Part shown: piece after piece, positions 5,936-13,520 of the stretch
Layout: every line of letters begins with the position of its first letter
Numbering within the stretch: the first letter of the stretch is position 1
Assembly (NCBI GenBank): GCA_934132895.1
Contig: CAKPAG010000016.1
Span: 1-17,413, forward strand
From: an uncultured Clostridia bacterium
GTDB taxonomy: Bacteria; Bacillota; Clostridia; TANB77; CAG-465
Direction: 5' to 3'
Length of the DNA stretch: 17,413 bases
Program-made: the position numbers and the translations under genes
Notes under the pieces: model-generated
The model's input: the letters and a program-made list of their open reading frames with translations, nothing else
The model's database searches: none
What the model was told of the DNA's origin: nothing

Positions 5936-8212
5936 GTGAAGTTAGTAAAAAAATATATTAAATTAACCAAAAGAAAAAGAGTTGTTATGTTTTTTGTTAT
6001 TTTTTTAATTCTTTTTCAGACGTTAACTCATATTTATGATTTTAACTTTAAATATAAAGAAAAAGATACTGTAAAAGAAGTTATGGTGCTTTCTTTAAAA
6101 AAGGTAGAAGATAAGAAGGTATCATATCTTGTTAGATATAACAAAAATAATTTTATTCTTACTATTTATTCTAGAAACGAAGAAAAAGATATAGATAAAA
6201 AATACTTAAATTTTAAGTATGCTGATAAATTAAAAATAATGGGAGAGATATCTATTCCAAAAAAATTAGGTAATCCAAATGAATTTGATTATAAAAGATA
6301 TTTGAATTCAAAAGCAATAGTTGGAAATATATCTACATATTCAGCATCAAAAATAGGTGAAAAACAAGGCATTATTTTATTTAAAGTGATATATGAATTA
6401 AAGGAAAAAGTAAGTGAAAAGATAAAAAATAATTTTAATCAGAAAGAAGCAGGTCTTTTAAGTAGTATGTTATATGGAGATAGTTTAGATATGGATGAAG
6501 AAATTAAGAATGATTTAGCAAGCAATGGCCTTTCACATATTGTGTCTGTATCTGGTATTAATATTTCATATCTTCTTATGATAATTTCTTATTTTTTTGA
6601 AACTAAAGAGGGAAAAAAAGAGCATCCGTATATAACAATAATTATAGTAGTTTTATTTGTGATTTTTTCAGGTCTGCAGATATCAGTACTACGTGCAGGA
6701 ATTATGAATGTAGCAGGAAGTATAGCTAAAATACAGAAGAAAAAATTAAAAAAATACACATTATGTATACTATCACTAATATGTATAGTTATATATAACC
6801 CGTATAGTATTTTTAATGTTAGTACTATATTTTCATATTTGGCTGTTTTTTCAATTATAACGTATAACAAAATAATAAAAAGTTTCTTTGATATTAAACT
6901 AAAAAAACTACTTAAGTTTAAATATGTAGAGAAGAATAAATTAAAAAGAGGAATGTATGTTATTTTAAAATATATAATAAAAATTTTATCTTTGTATATT
7001 TCAGTTCAAATATTTACTTTACCAGTACAACTATATTATTATGGCTACTTTTCTTTAACACAAGTATTTTCAAATATCTTGTTATCTCCGTTAATATCAG
7101 CAATATTTTTAATAGGCTTTCTAACAATTATTTTTATGTTTGTTCCGTTTATTTCTAATATTTTATTCTTAGCAGAAAGCTTTTTGTTGATTTCCTTTAT
7201 ACACTTTTCATCTATACTTTCAAACTTTGAAGTAAAGCTAACATTACCTAAACCTAACTTTTTTCTTCTTTTGCTATATTATGTATTTATGGTCATTATA
7301 CTAAATAGAAAAAAAGTAATCTTAATAGTAAAAAGAAAATATGTAAGAAAAGTAAAAAATATAATATCGGTTTTTTTATTAATATATATAGCCATAAATG
7401 TAGTGGTGAATGTATATATATTATACTTTGAAAACTATGTATACTTTTTTAATGTGGAGCAGGGGAACATGGCATTTATTAGGTATAATAGAAAAAATAT
7501 ATTAGTAGATTATGGCTCAACAAGAAAAAGTCTTGCTTCAAATACACTCGCTAATTTCCTAAAATTAAAAGGAATAACTAAGATAGATTTAGTAATTATT
7601 TCTCATATGCATGATGATCACATGAATGGATTGTTAGATGAAAAGAATAATGTAACAATACAAAAAATAATATATGCTTTACCTAAAGAAGAAAATGAAA
7701 ATTTTATTAAAGTAGAAGAAATAGCTAGAAACAAAAATATAGCTTTTATTGAGGCAGATATGTATGAAACATATGAATATGACGGAATAGAAATATTTGT
7801 GTTATCTCCTAGGAAAGATAAAGAAATAGTGGCAGAGGATATACAAAATGCAAACAGTTTAGTTACTTTGATTTCAGTAAATAACAAAAGAATACTATTT
7901 ATGGGAGATGCAACTAAAGAAACAGAAAAAGAAATACTTTCAAATATACAAAATATACAAGATGTTAATTTAAAAAGTAAAATAGAAAAAAATTTAAAAA
8001 ATATTGATATTTTGCAAGTAGCTCATCATGGTTCGAAGACTTCAACAACAGAAAAATTTATATCTTATGTTTTGCCAAAAGAGGCAGTTATATCAAGCAA
8101 AAAAGAAAAGTTTGGACATCCAAGCAAAGAAACAGTAGACACGTTAAAAAAATATTCAGTAAAAATTCATATAACAGAAAAAGAGGGAAGTATTAAGTTT
8201 AAATTATATTAA
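5936..8212 (+). CDS. comEC: ComEC/Rec2 family DNA uptake channel protein
   Basis: A 758-aa polytopic membrane protein, full length for ComEC, which carries single-stranded DNA across the cytoplasmic membrane during natural transformation. It has a hydrophobic segment at about 17-34, an extracytoplasmic N-terminal region up to about 180, then the competence domain opening with LSHIVSVSG (199-207) and RAG (253-255) and many hydrophobic helices to about 505. The C-terminal metallo-beta-lactamase-like domain has intact ligands H557, H559, D561 and H562 (SHMHDDH), D658 (MGDAT), H698 (AHHGS) and H728 (GHPS), so nuclease competence is plausible. The start is GTG at 5936 with AGAGG about 8 bp upstream. 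No other com genes are in the window, so it does not by itself show that the cell is transformable. Confidence 0.92.
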   Translation: MKLVKKYIKLTKRKRVVMFFVIFLILFQTLTHIYDFNFKYKEKDTVKEVMVLSLKKVEDKKVSYLVRYNKNNFILTIYSRNEEKDIDKKYLNFKYADKLKIMGEISIPKKLGNPNEFDYKRYLNSKAIVGNISTYSASKIGEKQGIILFKVIYELKEKVSEKIKNNFNQKEAGLLSSMLYGDSLDMDEEIKNDLASNGLSHIVSVSGINISYLLMIISYFFETKEGKKEHPYITIIIVVLFVIFSGLQISVLRAGIMNVAGSIAKIQKKKLKKYTLCILSLICIVIYNPYSIFNVSTIFSYLAVFSIITYNKIIKSFFDIKLKKLLKFKYVEKNKLKRGMYVILKYIIKILSLYISVQIFTLPVQLYYYGYFSLTQVFSNILLSPLISAIFLIGFLTIIFMFVPFISNILFLAESFLLISFIHFSSILSNFEVKLTLPKPNFFLLLLYYVFMVIILNRKKVILIVKRKYVRKVKNIISVFLLIYIAINVVVNVYILYFENYVYFFNVEQGNMAFIRYNRKNILVDYGSTRKSLASNTLANFLKLKGITKIDLVIISHMHDDHMNGLLDEKNNVTIQKIIYALPKEENENFIKVEEIARNKNIAFIEADMYETYEYDGIEIFVLSPRKDKEIVAEDIQNANSLVTLISVNNKRILFMGDATKETEKEILSNIQNIQDVNLKSKIEKNLKNIDILQVAHHGSKTSTTEKFISYVLPKEAVISSKKEKFGHPSKETVDTLKKYSVKIHITEKEGSIKFKLY

Positions 8213-8229
8213 AAAAATATATACAAAAA

Positions 8230-8261
8230 GTAAGTACAAATGAAAAATCATTTGTACTTAC
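8230..8261 (-). terminator. Terminator hairpin between comEC and the pilin-like gene
   Basis: A perfect 14-bp stem (8230-8243 with 8248-8261) and an AAAA loop. On the minus strand the stem is followed by CTTTTTGTATATATTTTTTT, a good U tract, so it mainly terminates the minus-strand gene at 8315-9034. On the plus strand no U run follows, so for comEC it would be a weaker terminator. Confidence 0.82.
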
Positions 8262-8314
8262 GAAGATGTATATGAAAATTATCCAAAGTGGATATTAGCA
8301 TTCATTTATATTTA

Positions 8315-9034
8315 TTACTCAGAAATATAACCCGGACCTACGACAGTTACTTCTATTGCTTCATTAGTAAACCAATTCCAAACATCGGTTATTCTAAATC
8401 TAGGTTCTCCTTCAATTATTATTTTTTGGATTCCACTAGCTTCAAAAGCCCATGTATCGATTTCAGTAATAGTGCTTGGTATAACTATGCTAGATATATT
8501 AATATTAGAAGCTCTAAAGCCTCCACTATCAATATCCGCTACAATTTTTTTTACTCCATAAGGTATTATAATATCTTTTTCAGAACCTGTATATGTACCT
8601 ATTAATTCATTATTATCATTGATTAACATGCCTACAGAGCTTATTGAAGTTAGCAAAACTCCTTTACTAGAAGTCAGACCTAAATCTTCAGCCCATTCTT
8701 TTTCAACATCAGTTATTCCACCAGTAACATAACAAAGTTTACCATTTTCTACTATTAATTTATTGTTTTTTACGTAGTTTTCGGCACTATTTAAATCTTC
8801 TATAGTTATTTCATTTGTAGTTTTTCCAGTGTGTTCATCAATATAATTACTTGACTGTTTTAAAGTTAACTCCTCTTGTATTGTTTTTAGGTCATTTTGA
8901 AATTTTGCTTTGTTAGCATTTTCAATTGGGTTGTTATTTGCAATAGATAGTATTACCGCTACTGCTAAGATTATAATAACAATTATTGTTATTACTAGTA
9001 CGATAAGTGATATACCATTTTTTTGATTTTTCAT
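8315..9034 (-). CDS. Pilin-like N-terminus fused to a BspA-type leucine-rich-repeat tail
   Basis: A 239-aa predicted surface or secreted protein. The N-terminus has the layout of a type IV prepilin: basic leader MKNQKNG, a likely cleavage point G7|I8, then an unbroken hydrophobic helix (ISLIVLVITIIVIIILAV) continuing into a helical, polar stretch to about residue 60. The usual Glu at mature position +5 is Val here. Residues about 150-225 contain BspA/LRR_5-like units (DIIIPYGVKKIV, SIVIPSTITEIDTWAFEASGIQKIIIEG). AGGAGGA at 9042-9047 supports the ATG at 9034. A promoter is present upstream. Lying back to back with comEC it could be mistaken for a competence pseudopilin, but the LRR tail argues for a surface-display or adhesion-type role. 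Alternatively the hydrophobic segment may simply be a membrane anchor. Confidence 0.75.
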   Translation of the reverse strand: MKNQKNGISLIVLVITIIVIIILAVAVILSIANNNPIENANKAKFQNDLKTIQEELTLKQSSNYIDEHTGKTTNEITIEDLNSAENYVKNNKLIVENGKLCYVTGGITDVEKEWAEDLGLTSSKGVLLTSISSVGMLINDNNELIGTYTGSEKDIIIPYGVKKIVADIDSGGFRASNINISSIVIPSTITEIDTWAFEASGIQKIIIEGEPRFRITDVWNWFTNEAIEVTVVGPGYISE

Positions 9035-9100
9035 ATAAATTCCTCCTATAATTTTCTGTAATTTATTATTTGTTATTAGACAAATTTTTATTACATTTTG

Positions 9101-9129
9101 ATTATATACTAAAAGTTGACTGCTTGCAA
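9101..9129 (-). promoter_or_regulatory. Promoter of the pilin/LRR gene
   Basis: On the minus strand TTGCAA (9124-9129), 17 bp, TATAAT (9101-9106). The leader would be about 60 nt. Further upstream (9166-9177) is a perfect 12-bp palindrome TTGTTATAACAA, and TTGCAATAA occurs twice on the plus strand (9124-9132 and 9180-9188), so this 229-bp divergent region may be regulated. Confidence 0.72.
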
Positions 9130-9165
9130 TAAGTTTACTGTAAAAAATAAAATTTATTTTTGTAT

Positions 9166-9177
9166 TTGTTATAACAA
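9166..9177. promoter_or_regulatory. 12-bp palindrome, possible operator
   Basis: TTGTTATAACAA is a perfect palindrome between the divergent pilin/LRR and BofC-like genes, 36 bp upstream of the former's -35 box. In such AT-rich DNA chance occurrence is possible. Confidence 0.3.
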
Positions 9178-9263
9178 GTTTGCAATAAATAAATTATGAG
9201 TGATTTATATAATTTAAAGTATAATCTGGAAAAATTTGCAAATTATATATTTAGGTGATTTTT

Positions 9264-9848
9264 ATGGAACCAAAAACTAGATATAGAATTCTTGTATTTT
9301 CAATATGCGTTATATTACTAATGTTTGGAATAGTAATTGGTTTTAATATTGAAAGAGAAGATAATTCAAACTTTTCAAAGGAAGTAATAAATAAAGATGA
9401 TGTAGACGAAGTTAGTATATATACAGATTCAAAATCAGCTAAAAAATATGATATTGAACTTGTATATGAAGATTATTATACATTATGCAATCATAGTATA
9501 ACAAGCACTGATACAATTTATGCAACAAATATAGAAACTTTGAAAAAACAAGAAATTGAAAAACAGGAAAAAGAAAATAAAAAATATCAAATAAAAGAAG
9601 AAAACAATTATAGGTTGGTATTTTATAGAGAATGTGAACAGAACTGCCCTAACCATTTTAAAGTAAAAATAGAAGAAGGAACAGTTGTAATATATAATAT
9701 AGTAAATGAAACTGTTGAAACAGTGTATAAAAAGATCGACATTGCTCAAGATTTGATAAGACCTGAAATGTTAGAAGAGTTAAACCAAGGAATAATTGTA
9801 AACTCTAAGGAAGAGTTAAATTTGATAATTGAAGATTTGGAAAGTTAA
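9264..9848 (+). CDS. BofC-like membrane-anchored protein
   Basis: A 194-aa protein with one N-terminal membrane segment (about residues 9-26, ILVFSICVILLMFGIVIG) and an extracytoplasmic remainder. Three cysteines lie outside the membrane: C75 (YYTLCNHS), C124 and C128 (RECEQNCPNHF). The pattern of a YEDYYTLC segment, a RLVFYREC...CPNHF segment, VVIYNI, and a terminal LNQGIIVNSKEELNLIIEDLES resembles clostridial proteins carrying a BofC C-terminal domain. In Bacillus, BofC works in the intermembrane space of the forespore to restrain SpoIVB; clostridial relatives are not characterised, so I give no symbol. GTG at 9255 is open but forms part of the ribosome binding site AGGTGA (9253-9258), so the ATG at 9264 is chosen. 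The Lys/Glu-rich stretch at 91-112 is probably a flexible or coiled linker. Confidence 0.72.
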   Translation: MEPKTRYRILVFSICVILLMFGIVIGFNIEREDNSNFSKEVINKDDVDEVSIYTDSKSAKKYDIELVYEDYYTLCNHSITSTDTIYATNIETLKKQEIEKQEKENKKYQIKEENNYRLVFYRECEQNCPNHFKVKIEEGTVVIYNIVNETVETVYKKIDIAQDLIRPEMLEELNQGIIVNSKEELNLIIEDLES

Positions 9849-9851
9849 AAC

Positions 9852-9880
9852 TTGAAAGTTATAATACTTTATGATATAAT
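9852..9880 (+). promoter_or_regulatory. Promoter of the 9917-10650 gene pair
   Basis: TTGAAA (9852-9857), 17 bp, TATAAT (9875-9880), with TG upstream giving an extended -10 TGATATAAT. It begins 4 bp after the stop codon of the BofC-like gene, so the next two genes form their own transcription unit. Confidence 0.8.
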
Positions 9881-9916
9881 TATGCTACATTTTATTTAAT
9901 TAAGGAGGAAATTTCC

Positions 9917-10249
9917 ATGACTTTAAAAGAACGGTATAACCAAAGGAAAAGTGAAAATTTAATAAGTGAGTTTAAAAAAATACTTGAATTTATTTCTAAA
10001 AAAGTAGATGAGTATCATCCGATCGTTATAGAATTAAACGATAAAAAAGACATTGTGGTAAATGACGTAAAAGAGGAGCAGTCGTATAGTTTTGATAGTA
10101 AAGTTTTCAAAAACATTTTTAACTTTAATTCTGAAGATGGAATAAGAGATTTTAAAAATGAATTTCTTTATTATATTTACATGAAAACTAATAATCTGTA
10201 TATTCGAACTGAATTATTACCCGAAAATCAAATTTGTATATTATATTAG
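9917..10249 (+). CDS. Hypothetical protein, 110 aa
   Basis: I do not recognise this protein. It is a small soluble protein without signal peptide, membrane segment or cysteine. The N-terminal third is Lys/Glu-rich and predicted helical (residues 1-35), followed by alternating hydrophobic stretches likely to be beta strands (PIVIELNDKKDIVV) and a C-terminal aromatic-rich part (EFLYYIYMKTNNLYIRTELL). An excellent ribosome binding site AAGGAGG (9902-9908) and a strong promoter make it a confident gene. The next gene follows after 14 bp, so the two are co-transcribed and may act together. Confidence 0.82.
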   Translation: MTLKERYNQRKSENLISEFKKILEFISKKVDEYHPIVIELNDKKDIVVNDVKEEQSYSFDSKVFKNIFNFNSEDGIRDFKNEFLYYIYMKTNNLYIRTELLPENQICILY

Positions 10250-10263
10250 AAAGGATGATAGCA

Positions 10264-10650
10264 ATGAATTCTTTTGATAAATTTTATATGATTGATATCG
10301 TACCTTGTAAAGGTGTAGAACGGTTTCCTAAATACAGTGAATATCAAAAATATTCAGATGGCTTTTCAAAAGTATACTCTCAAGGAGTCAACAAAAGTGT
10401 TGTAATAAATGACTTTTCACCCCGATGTGCTTTAGTTATTTTAAATAATAACAAAGTTGTATTATTTAAAAGTAGGAAGAAGATAGTTCCTAAAAATGGT
10501 GAAGAAATTCTTGCATATCTGCTGGGTGATATCTCTGATATTTCCTTAGAATGTATAATTGAAGTAGAGGATATCTTTGAAAATATAAATGTTGATGTGA
10601 TTCAATTTTTATATAAAATAAGAGAGATAAATATGTCAGGAAAAGAATAA
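10264..10650 (+). CDS. Hypothetical protein, 128 aa
   Basis: Not recognised. A soluble, mixed alpha/beta protein of 128 aa with no signal or membrane segment; a central strand-like stretch (CALVILNNNKVVLFKSRKK) and an acidic C-terminal half (DISDISLECIIEVEDIFENINVDVIQFL). The reading frame is open back to 10234, overlapping the previous gene, but AAAGGATG at 10250-10257 is spaced for the ATG at 10264, so that start is preferred. It is second in a two-gene unit ended by a long hairpin. A two-gene layout like this occurs in many accessory modules, including toxin-antitoxin pairs, but nothing in either protein points to a known one. Confidence 0.75.
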   Translation: MNSFDKFYMIDIVPCKGVERFPKYSEYQKYSDGFSKVYSQGVNKSVVINDFSPRCALVILNNNKVVLFKSRKKIVPKNGEEILAYLLGDISDISLECIIEVEDIFENINVDVIQFLYKIREINMSGKE

Positions 10651-10658
10651 AACTATAT

Positions 10659-10706
10659 AAATAAAAATCGTTGAAGTTGCAAATGTAATTTCAACGATTT
10701 TTATTT
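10659..10706. terminator. Long hairpin terminator between convergent units
   Basis: A 17-bp perfect outer stem (10659-10675 with 10690-10706) continues inward as GTTGC/GTAAT with two G-U pairs (plus-strand RNA), closing on an AAAT loop: 22 pairs in all. The 3' arm ends in TTTTTATTT and is followed by AATTTT, a good U tract for the plus-strand unit; the symmetric A/T ends let it also serve the minus-strand clpE-like gene. Confidence 0.88.
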
Positions 10707-10750
10707 AATTTTAAATTATAATATTTTACCATTATTTTAATATTATTTTA

Positions 10751-13102
10751 TTATATTATACATATTTTGTTATTTTTTACATCAATTAAATATTCTTTGT
10801 TTTCTTTTAAATCCCCCTTAATAAATTCTACTGCTAAAGGATCTTCAACATATTTTTGAATAGCACGTCTTAAAGGTCTTGCACCGAATTTATCATTATA
10901 GCCTTTTTCAGCAATAAACTTAATTACATTATCTGTATAGTTAAATTTAATATTTCTTGATTTTGTTTCTTCTTTAAACTCTTTTAACATTAAATCGGTG
11001 ATACTTAATATATTTTCTTTTGATAGTTTATTGAAGGTTATAATATCATCTATTCTGTTTAAAAATTCAGGTGAGAAGTATTCTTTTAGTGCTTCTTGAA
11101 CTTTATTATTTAGAAGATTTTCTTCAATTTGTTTATTAGCAAAGCCGTATCCGTCGCTTTTAAAGTTAGTTCCTAAGTTTGAAGTAAGTATTATTATAGT
11201 ATGTTTAAATGATACTGTTTTTCCTTGTGAGTCTGTAAGCTTACCTTCATCAAGTATTTGAAGTAGTATGTTATATACACTTTGATGAGCTTTTTCAATT
11301 TCATCGAAAAGTACAATGCTATATGGATTTCTTCTTATTTTTTCAGTAAGTTGTCCAGCTTCATCGTAGCCAACATATCCAGGAGGTGCACCTATTAATT
11401 TAGAAGTGCTATGAGATTCCATATATTCAGACATATCTAGTTTTATAACAGATTCTTCATTATCAAATAATTCATAAGCTAAAGCTTTTACTAAAGCTGT
11501 TTTACCAACACCAGTAGGACCCACAAAAATAAATGAAGGTGGTCTGTTTATATTTCTAATATTTGCCCTTTTTCTTAAAATGGCATTCGATATAGCTTCA
11601 ATTGGAGTATCTTGACCAATTATTTTTTTCTTTAAGTTATCTTTTAGATTTAGTAATTTAGTAGACTCTGCAGTTTTTATTCTCATAACTGGTATTTTTG
11701 TCCATAATTCAACAACACTTGCTAGATCATCGAAGGTTACTTCTCTTGGTTTGATTTTTTTCTCCAATTTTTCTATTTCAGATTTTATTTTACATTCTTC
11801 AGCTTTTAGTGTAGCAGCCTTTTCAAATGTAGCAATATTATCATCATTTTTTTCGTTACTTTCAACATTTTCACTGTTTTCAAGATTTTGCTCTAATTCT
11901 TCTTTTTCTTCAGTAATTGTTTCAAGTTCGTTTTGTAATTTTTCCAATTTTGCTAAGTTTATATCATCAAGGTTTACTCTTGAACAGGCCTCATCAATTA
12001 AATCTATAGCTTTATCTGGTAAAAATCTATCATGTATGTATTTATCAGATAAATTAACTGCATCCTTTAGTATGTTATCAGATATTTTTACTTTATGATA
12101 GCTTTCATAGTAGCTTTTTATTCCTTTTAGAATTTTAAAACAGTCCTCAAGTGTGGGTTCATCTACAATAACTGGTTGAAATCTTCTTTCTAATGCACTA
12201 TCTTTTTCGATATACTTTCTGTATTCTTTTAAAGTTGTTGCCCCAATTATTTGTACAGTTCCATTAGCAAGAGCAGGTTTTAACATGTTTGCTGCGTTCA
12301 TTGAATTATCGTGCTCAAGTCCACCAACAATGTTATGCACTTCATCAATTGCAAGAATAATATTACCTAAAGATTTACATTCATCAATTAAACCTTTTAC
12401 ACGTGATTCGAATTGTCCTCTAAATTGTGTTCCAGCTACAAGTGAAGTCATGTCGATTAAATATACTTCTTTGTTTACGAGCTTACTTGGAACTTCTCCT
12501 TTAGCAATAGCAATAGCTAATGCATTTACGATAGCAGTTTTACCAACTCCAGGTTCACCTATTAGAGCTGGATTATTTTTGCTTCTTCTGTTTAGTATTT
12601 GTATCATTCTTTGAAGCTCAGTTTCTCTTCCAATAACTAAATCTAGTTTACCATTTCTAGCCTTCTCAGTTAAGTTTTCACCAAAAGTGTCTAGATATTT
12701 AGTTTTTCTCTTTTTTTTGTTGTTTGTTTTTTTATCGTTATTATTTTTTTCTTCTTTTTCATTTTTTGTATTACCATTTTTTTGTTTTCTTGGCATAAAA
12801 TTACTAAATATATTAGGAATGTTAAATCCACTTGTGTTTTCATCATCAATATCTTCATCATCAGTATCAAAATTACTAGGAGAAAATCCATTTAACATAG
12901 AGTCAAATTGACTAGACATATTTTCTAGGTCTTCTTCTGACATATTAGTCATTTCTTTCATAATATTTGCTAAAGGATCTATTCCTTGTTTTTTTGCACA
13001 TTCAATGCATAGACCTGTAGTTTCATTTGTTTGTTTTCCTTCTTTATCTAGTTTGTTTATAAATATAACAGCCATATTTTTTTTACATACAGAACATAGC
13101 AT
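10751..13102 (-). CDS. clpE: Clp ATPase of the ClpE type (zinc-finger, two AAA+ modules)
   Basis: A 783-aa Hsp100 unfoldase that would feed proteins to ClpP. In place of the ClpC-type N-domain repeats it has a small zinc-binding N-terminus with C3, C6, C32 and C35 (MLCSVC and GLCIEC), the ClpE hallmark. An acidic, then Lys/Asn-rich low-complexity linker follows (about 85-140). AAA+ module 1: Walker A GEPGVGKT (182-189), Walker B D253-E254. A coiled middle domain lies at about 375-450. Module 2: Walker A GPTGVGKT (528-535), Walker B D600-E601, sensor TSNLGT, NRIDDII and the C-terminal GARPLRRAI. The tripeptide Y652-G653-F654 occupies the place of the VGF/IGF ClpP-docking loop. An upstream ATG (13120) gives six extra residues, but it falls in the ribosome binding site GGAGATGAT, which serves the ATG at 13102. 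No ClpP or CtsR gene is in the window. Confidence 0.85.
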   Translation of the reverse strand: MLCSVCKKNMAVIFINKLDKEGKQTNETTGLCIECAKKQGIDPLANIMKEMTNMSEEDLENMSSQFDSMLNGFSPSNFDTDDEDIDDENTSGFNIPNIFSNFMPRKQKNGNTKNEKEEKNNNDKKTNNKKKRKTKYLDTFGENLTEKARNGKLDLVIGRETELQRMIQILNRRSKNNPALIGEPGVGKTAIVNALAIAIAKGEVPSKLVNKEVYLIDMTSLVAGTQFRGQFESRVKGLIDECKSLGNIILAIDEVHNIVGGLEHDNSMNAANMLKPALANGTVQIIGATTLKEYRKYIEKDSALERRFQPVIVDEPTLEDCFKILKGIKSYYESYHKVKISDNILKDAVNLSDKYIHDRFLPDKAIDLIDEACSRVNLDDINLAKLEKLQNELETITEEKEELEQNLENSENVESNEKNDDNIATFEKAATLKAEECKIKSEIEKLEKKIKPREVTFDDLASVVELWTKIPVMRIKTAESTKLLNLKDNLKKKIIGQDTPIEAISNAILRKRANIRNINRPPSFIFVGPTGVGKTALVKALAYELFDNEESVIKLDMSEYMESHSTSKLIGAPPGYVGYDEAGQLTEKIRRNPYSIVLFDEIEKAHQSVYNILLQILDEGKLTDSQGKTVSFKHTIIILTSNLGTNFKSDGYGFANKQIEENLLNNKVQEALKEYFSPEFLNRIDDIITFNKLSKENILSITDLMLKEFKEETKSRNIKFNYTDNVIKFIAEKGYNDKFGARPLRRAIQKYVEDPLAVEFIKGDLKENKEYLIDVKNNKICII

Positions 13103-13151
13103 AAAAATTATCATCTCCATTTTTGTTAAAAATTATAATATTTATAATATA

Positions 13152-13168
13152 TATGATTTTAAATCATA
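13152..13168. promoter_or_regulatory. Inverted repeat just downstream of the clpE-like promoter
   Basis: TATGATTT-T-AAATCATA, 8-bp arms with a 1-nt centre, lies at the expected transcript start (about 13166 on the minus strand). It could be an operator. It does not resemble the CtsR direct repeat (GGTCAAA twice), which I do not find here. Confidence 0.35.
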
Positions 13169-13172
13169 AGTA

Positions 13173-13201
13173 AGTATAACATATTTTTTATTAGTTTACA
13201 A
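13173..13201 (-). promoter_or_regulatory. Promoter of the clpE-like gene
   Basis: On the minus strand TTGTAA (13196-13201), 17 bp, TATACT (13173-13178), preceded by TG as an extended -10. The leader would be about 65 nt. Confidence 0.68.
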
Positions 13202-13249
13202 ATATTCTATAATAAAAAGTTATAAATATAATATATATAGGTGATAAAT

Positions 13250-13420
13250 TTGAGAAAAACAAGAAACAACAAAATACAAAAATGTGAATGTAATAGTGAT
13301 AAAAATAAAAATTTGGCTCGAGTTAGTAGTCAAGTTAATAGTAAAAGAAAAGATTTAGAGCTTGAAAGAATAGCAAATAATATAGCTATAATTTATAAAA
13401 AAAGATTACATAATTTTTAA
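13250..13420 (+). CDS. Small basic ORF with TTG start, 56 aa (hypothetical)
   Basis: An open frame of 56 codons from TTG 13250 to TAA 13418-13420. It begins MRKTRNNKIQKCECNS, is rich in Lys, Arg and Asn, carries a CEC motif (residues 12-14), and has a helical second half (KRKDLELERIANNIAIIYKK). The ribosome binding site AGGTGA (13239-13244) is 5 bp from the TTG, the same spacing used by the genes at 3308 and 9264 in this window, which is the main support. TATAAT occurs at 13227-13232 without a clear -35. It is divergent from the clpE-like gene, and a new strong promoter starts 10 bp after its stop, so it is monocistronic if real. Function unknown. Confidence 0.5.
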   Translation: MRKTRNNKIQKCECNSDKNKNLARVSSQVNSKRKDLELERIANNIAIIYKKRLHNF

Positions 13421-13429
13421 ACGATATGA

Positions 13430-13458
13430 TTGACTATTTTATGTTTATCTGATATAAT
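13430..13458 (+). promoter_or_regulatory. Strong promoter of the 13521 gene
   Basis: TTGACT (13430-13435), 17 bp, TATAAT (13453-13458), with TG giving an extended -10 TGATATAAT. This is the best sigma-A match in the window. The leader would be about 55 nt. Confidence 0.85.
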
Positions 13459-13520
13459 ATAAATAGGTATAAAAAAATAAAATTTGAAAAATTTTAAATT
13501 TAATTAGGAGGGCATTTTTT

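Noticed and set aside
8288..8605. Plus-strand open frame of 105 codons opposite the pilin/LRR gene
   Set aside because: Low-complexity Ser/Tyr/Asn composition, no ribosome binding site, and it lies antisense to a better-supported gene.
8230..9034. Pilin/LRR gene as part of a competence operon with comEC
   Set aside because: It is on the opposite strand, has its own promoter and terminator, and its LRR tail is unlike ComG pseudopilins.
9255..9263. GTG start at 9255 for the BofC-like protein
   Set aside because: It overlaps the AGGTGA ribosome binding site that serves the ATG at 9264.
11751..12098. Plus-strand open frame of 115 codons opposite the clpE-like gene
   Set aside because: Phe/Ser-rich translation is the mirror of Glu/Lys-rich coding on the minus strand; no ribosome binding site.
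13121..13249. CtsR operator upstream of the clpE-like gene
   Set aside because: No GGTCAAA direct repeat on either strand in this region.
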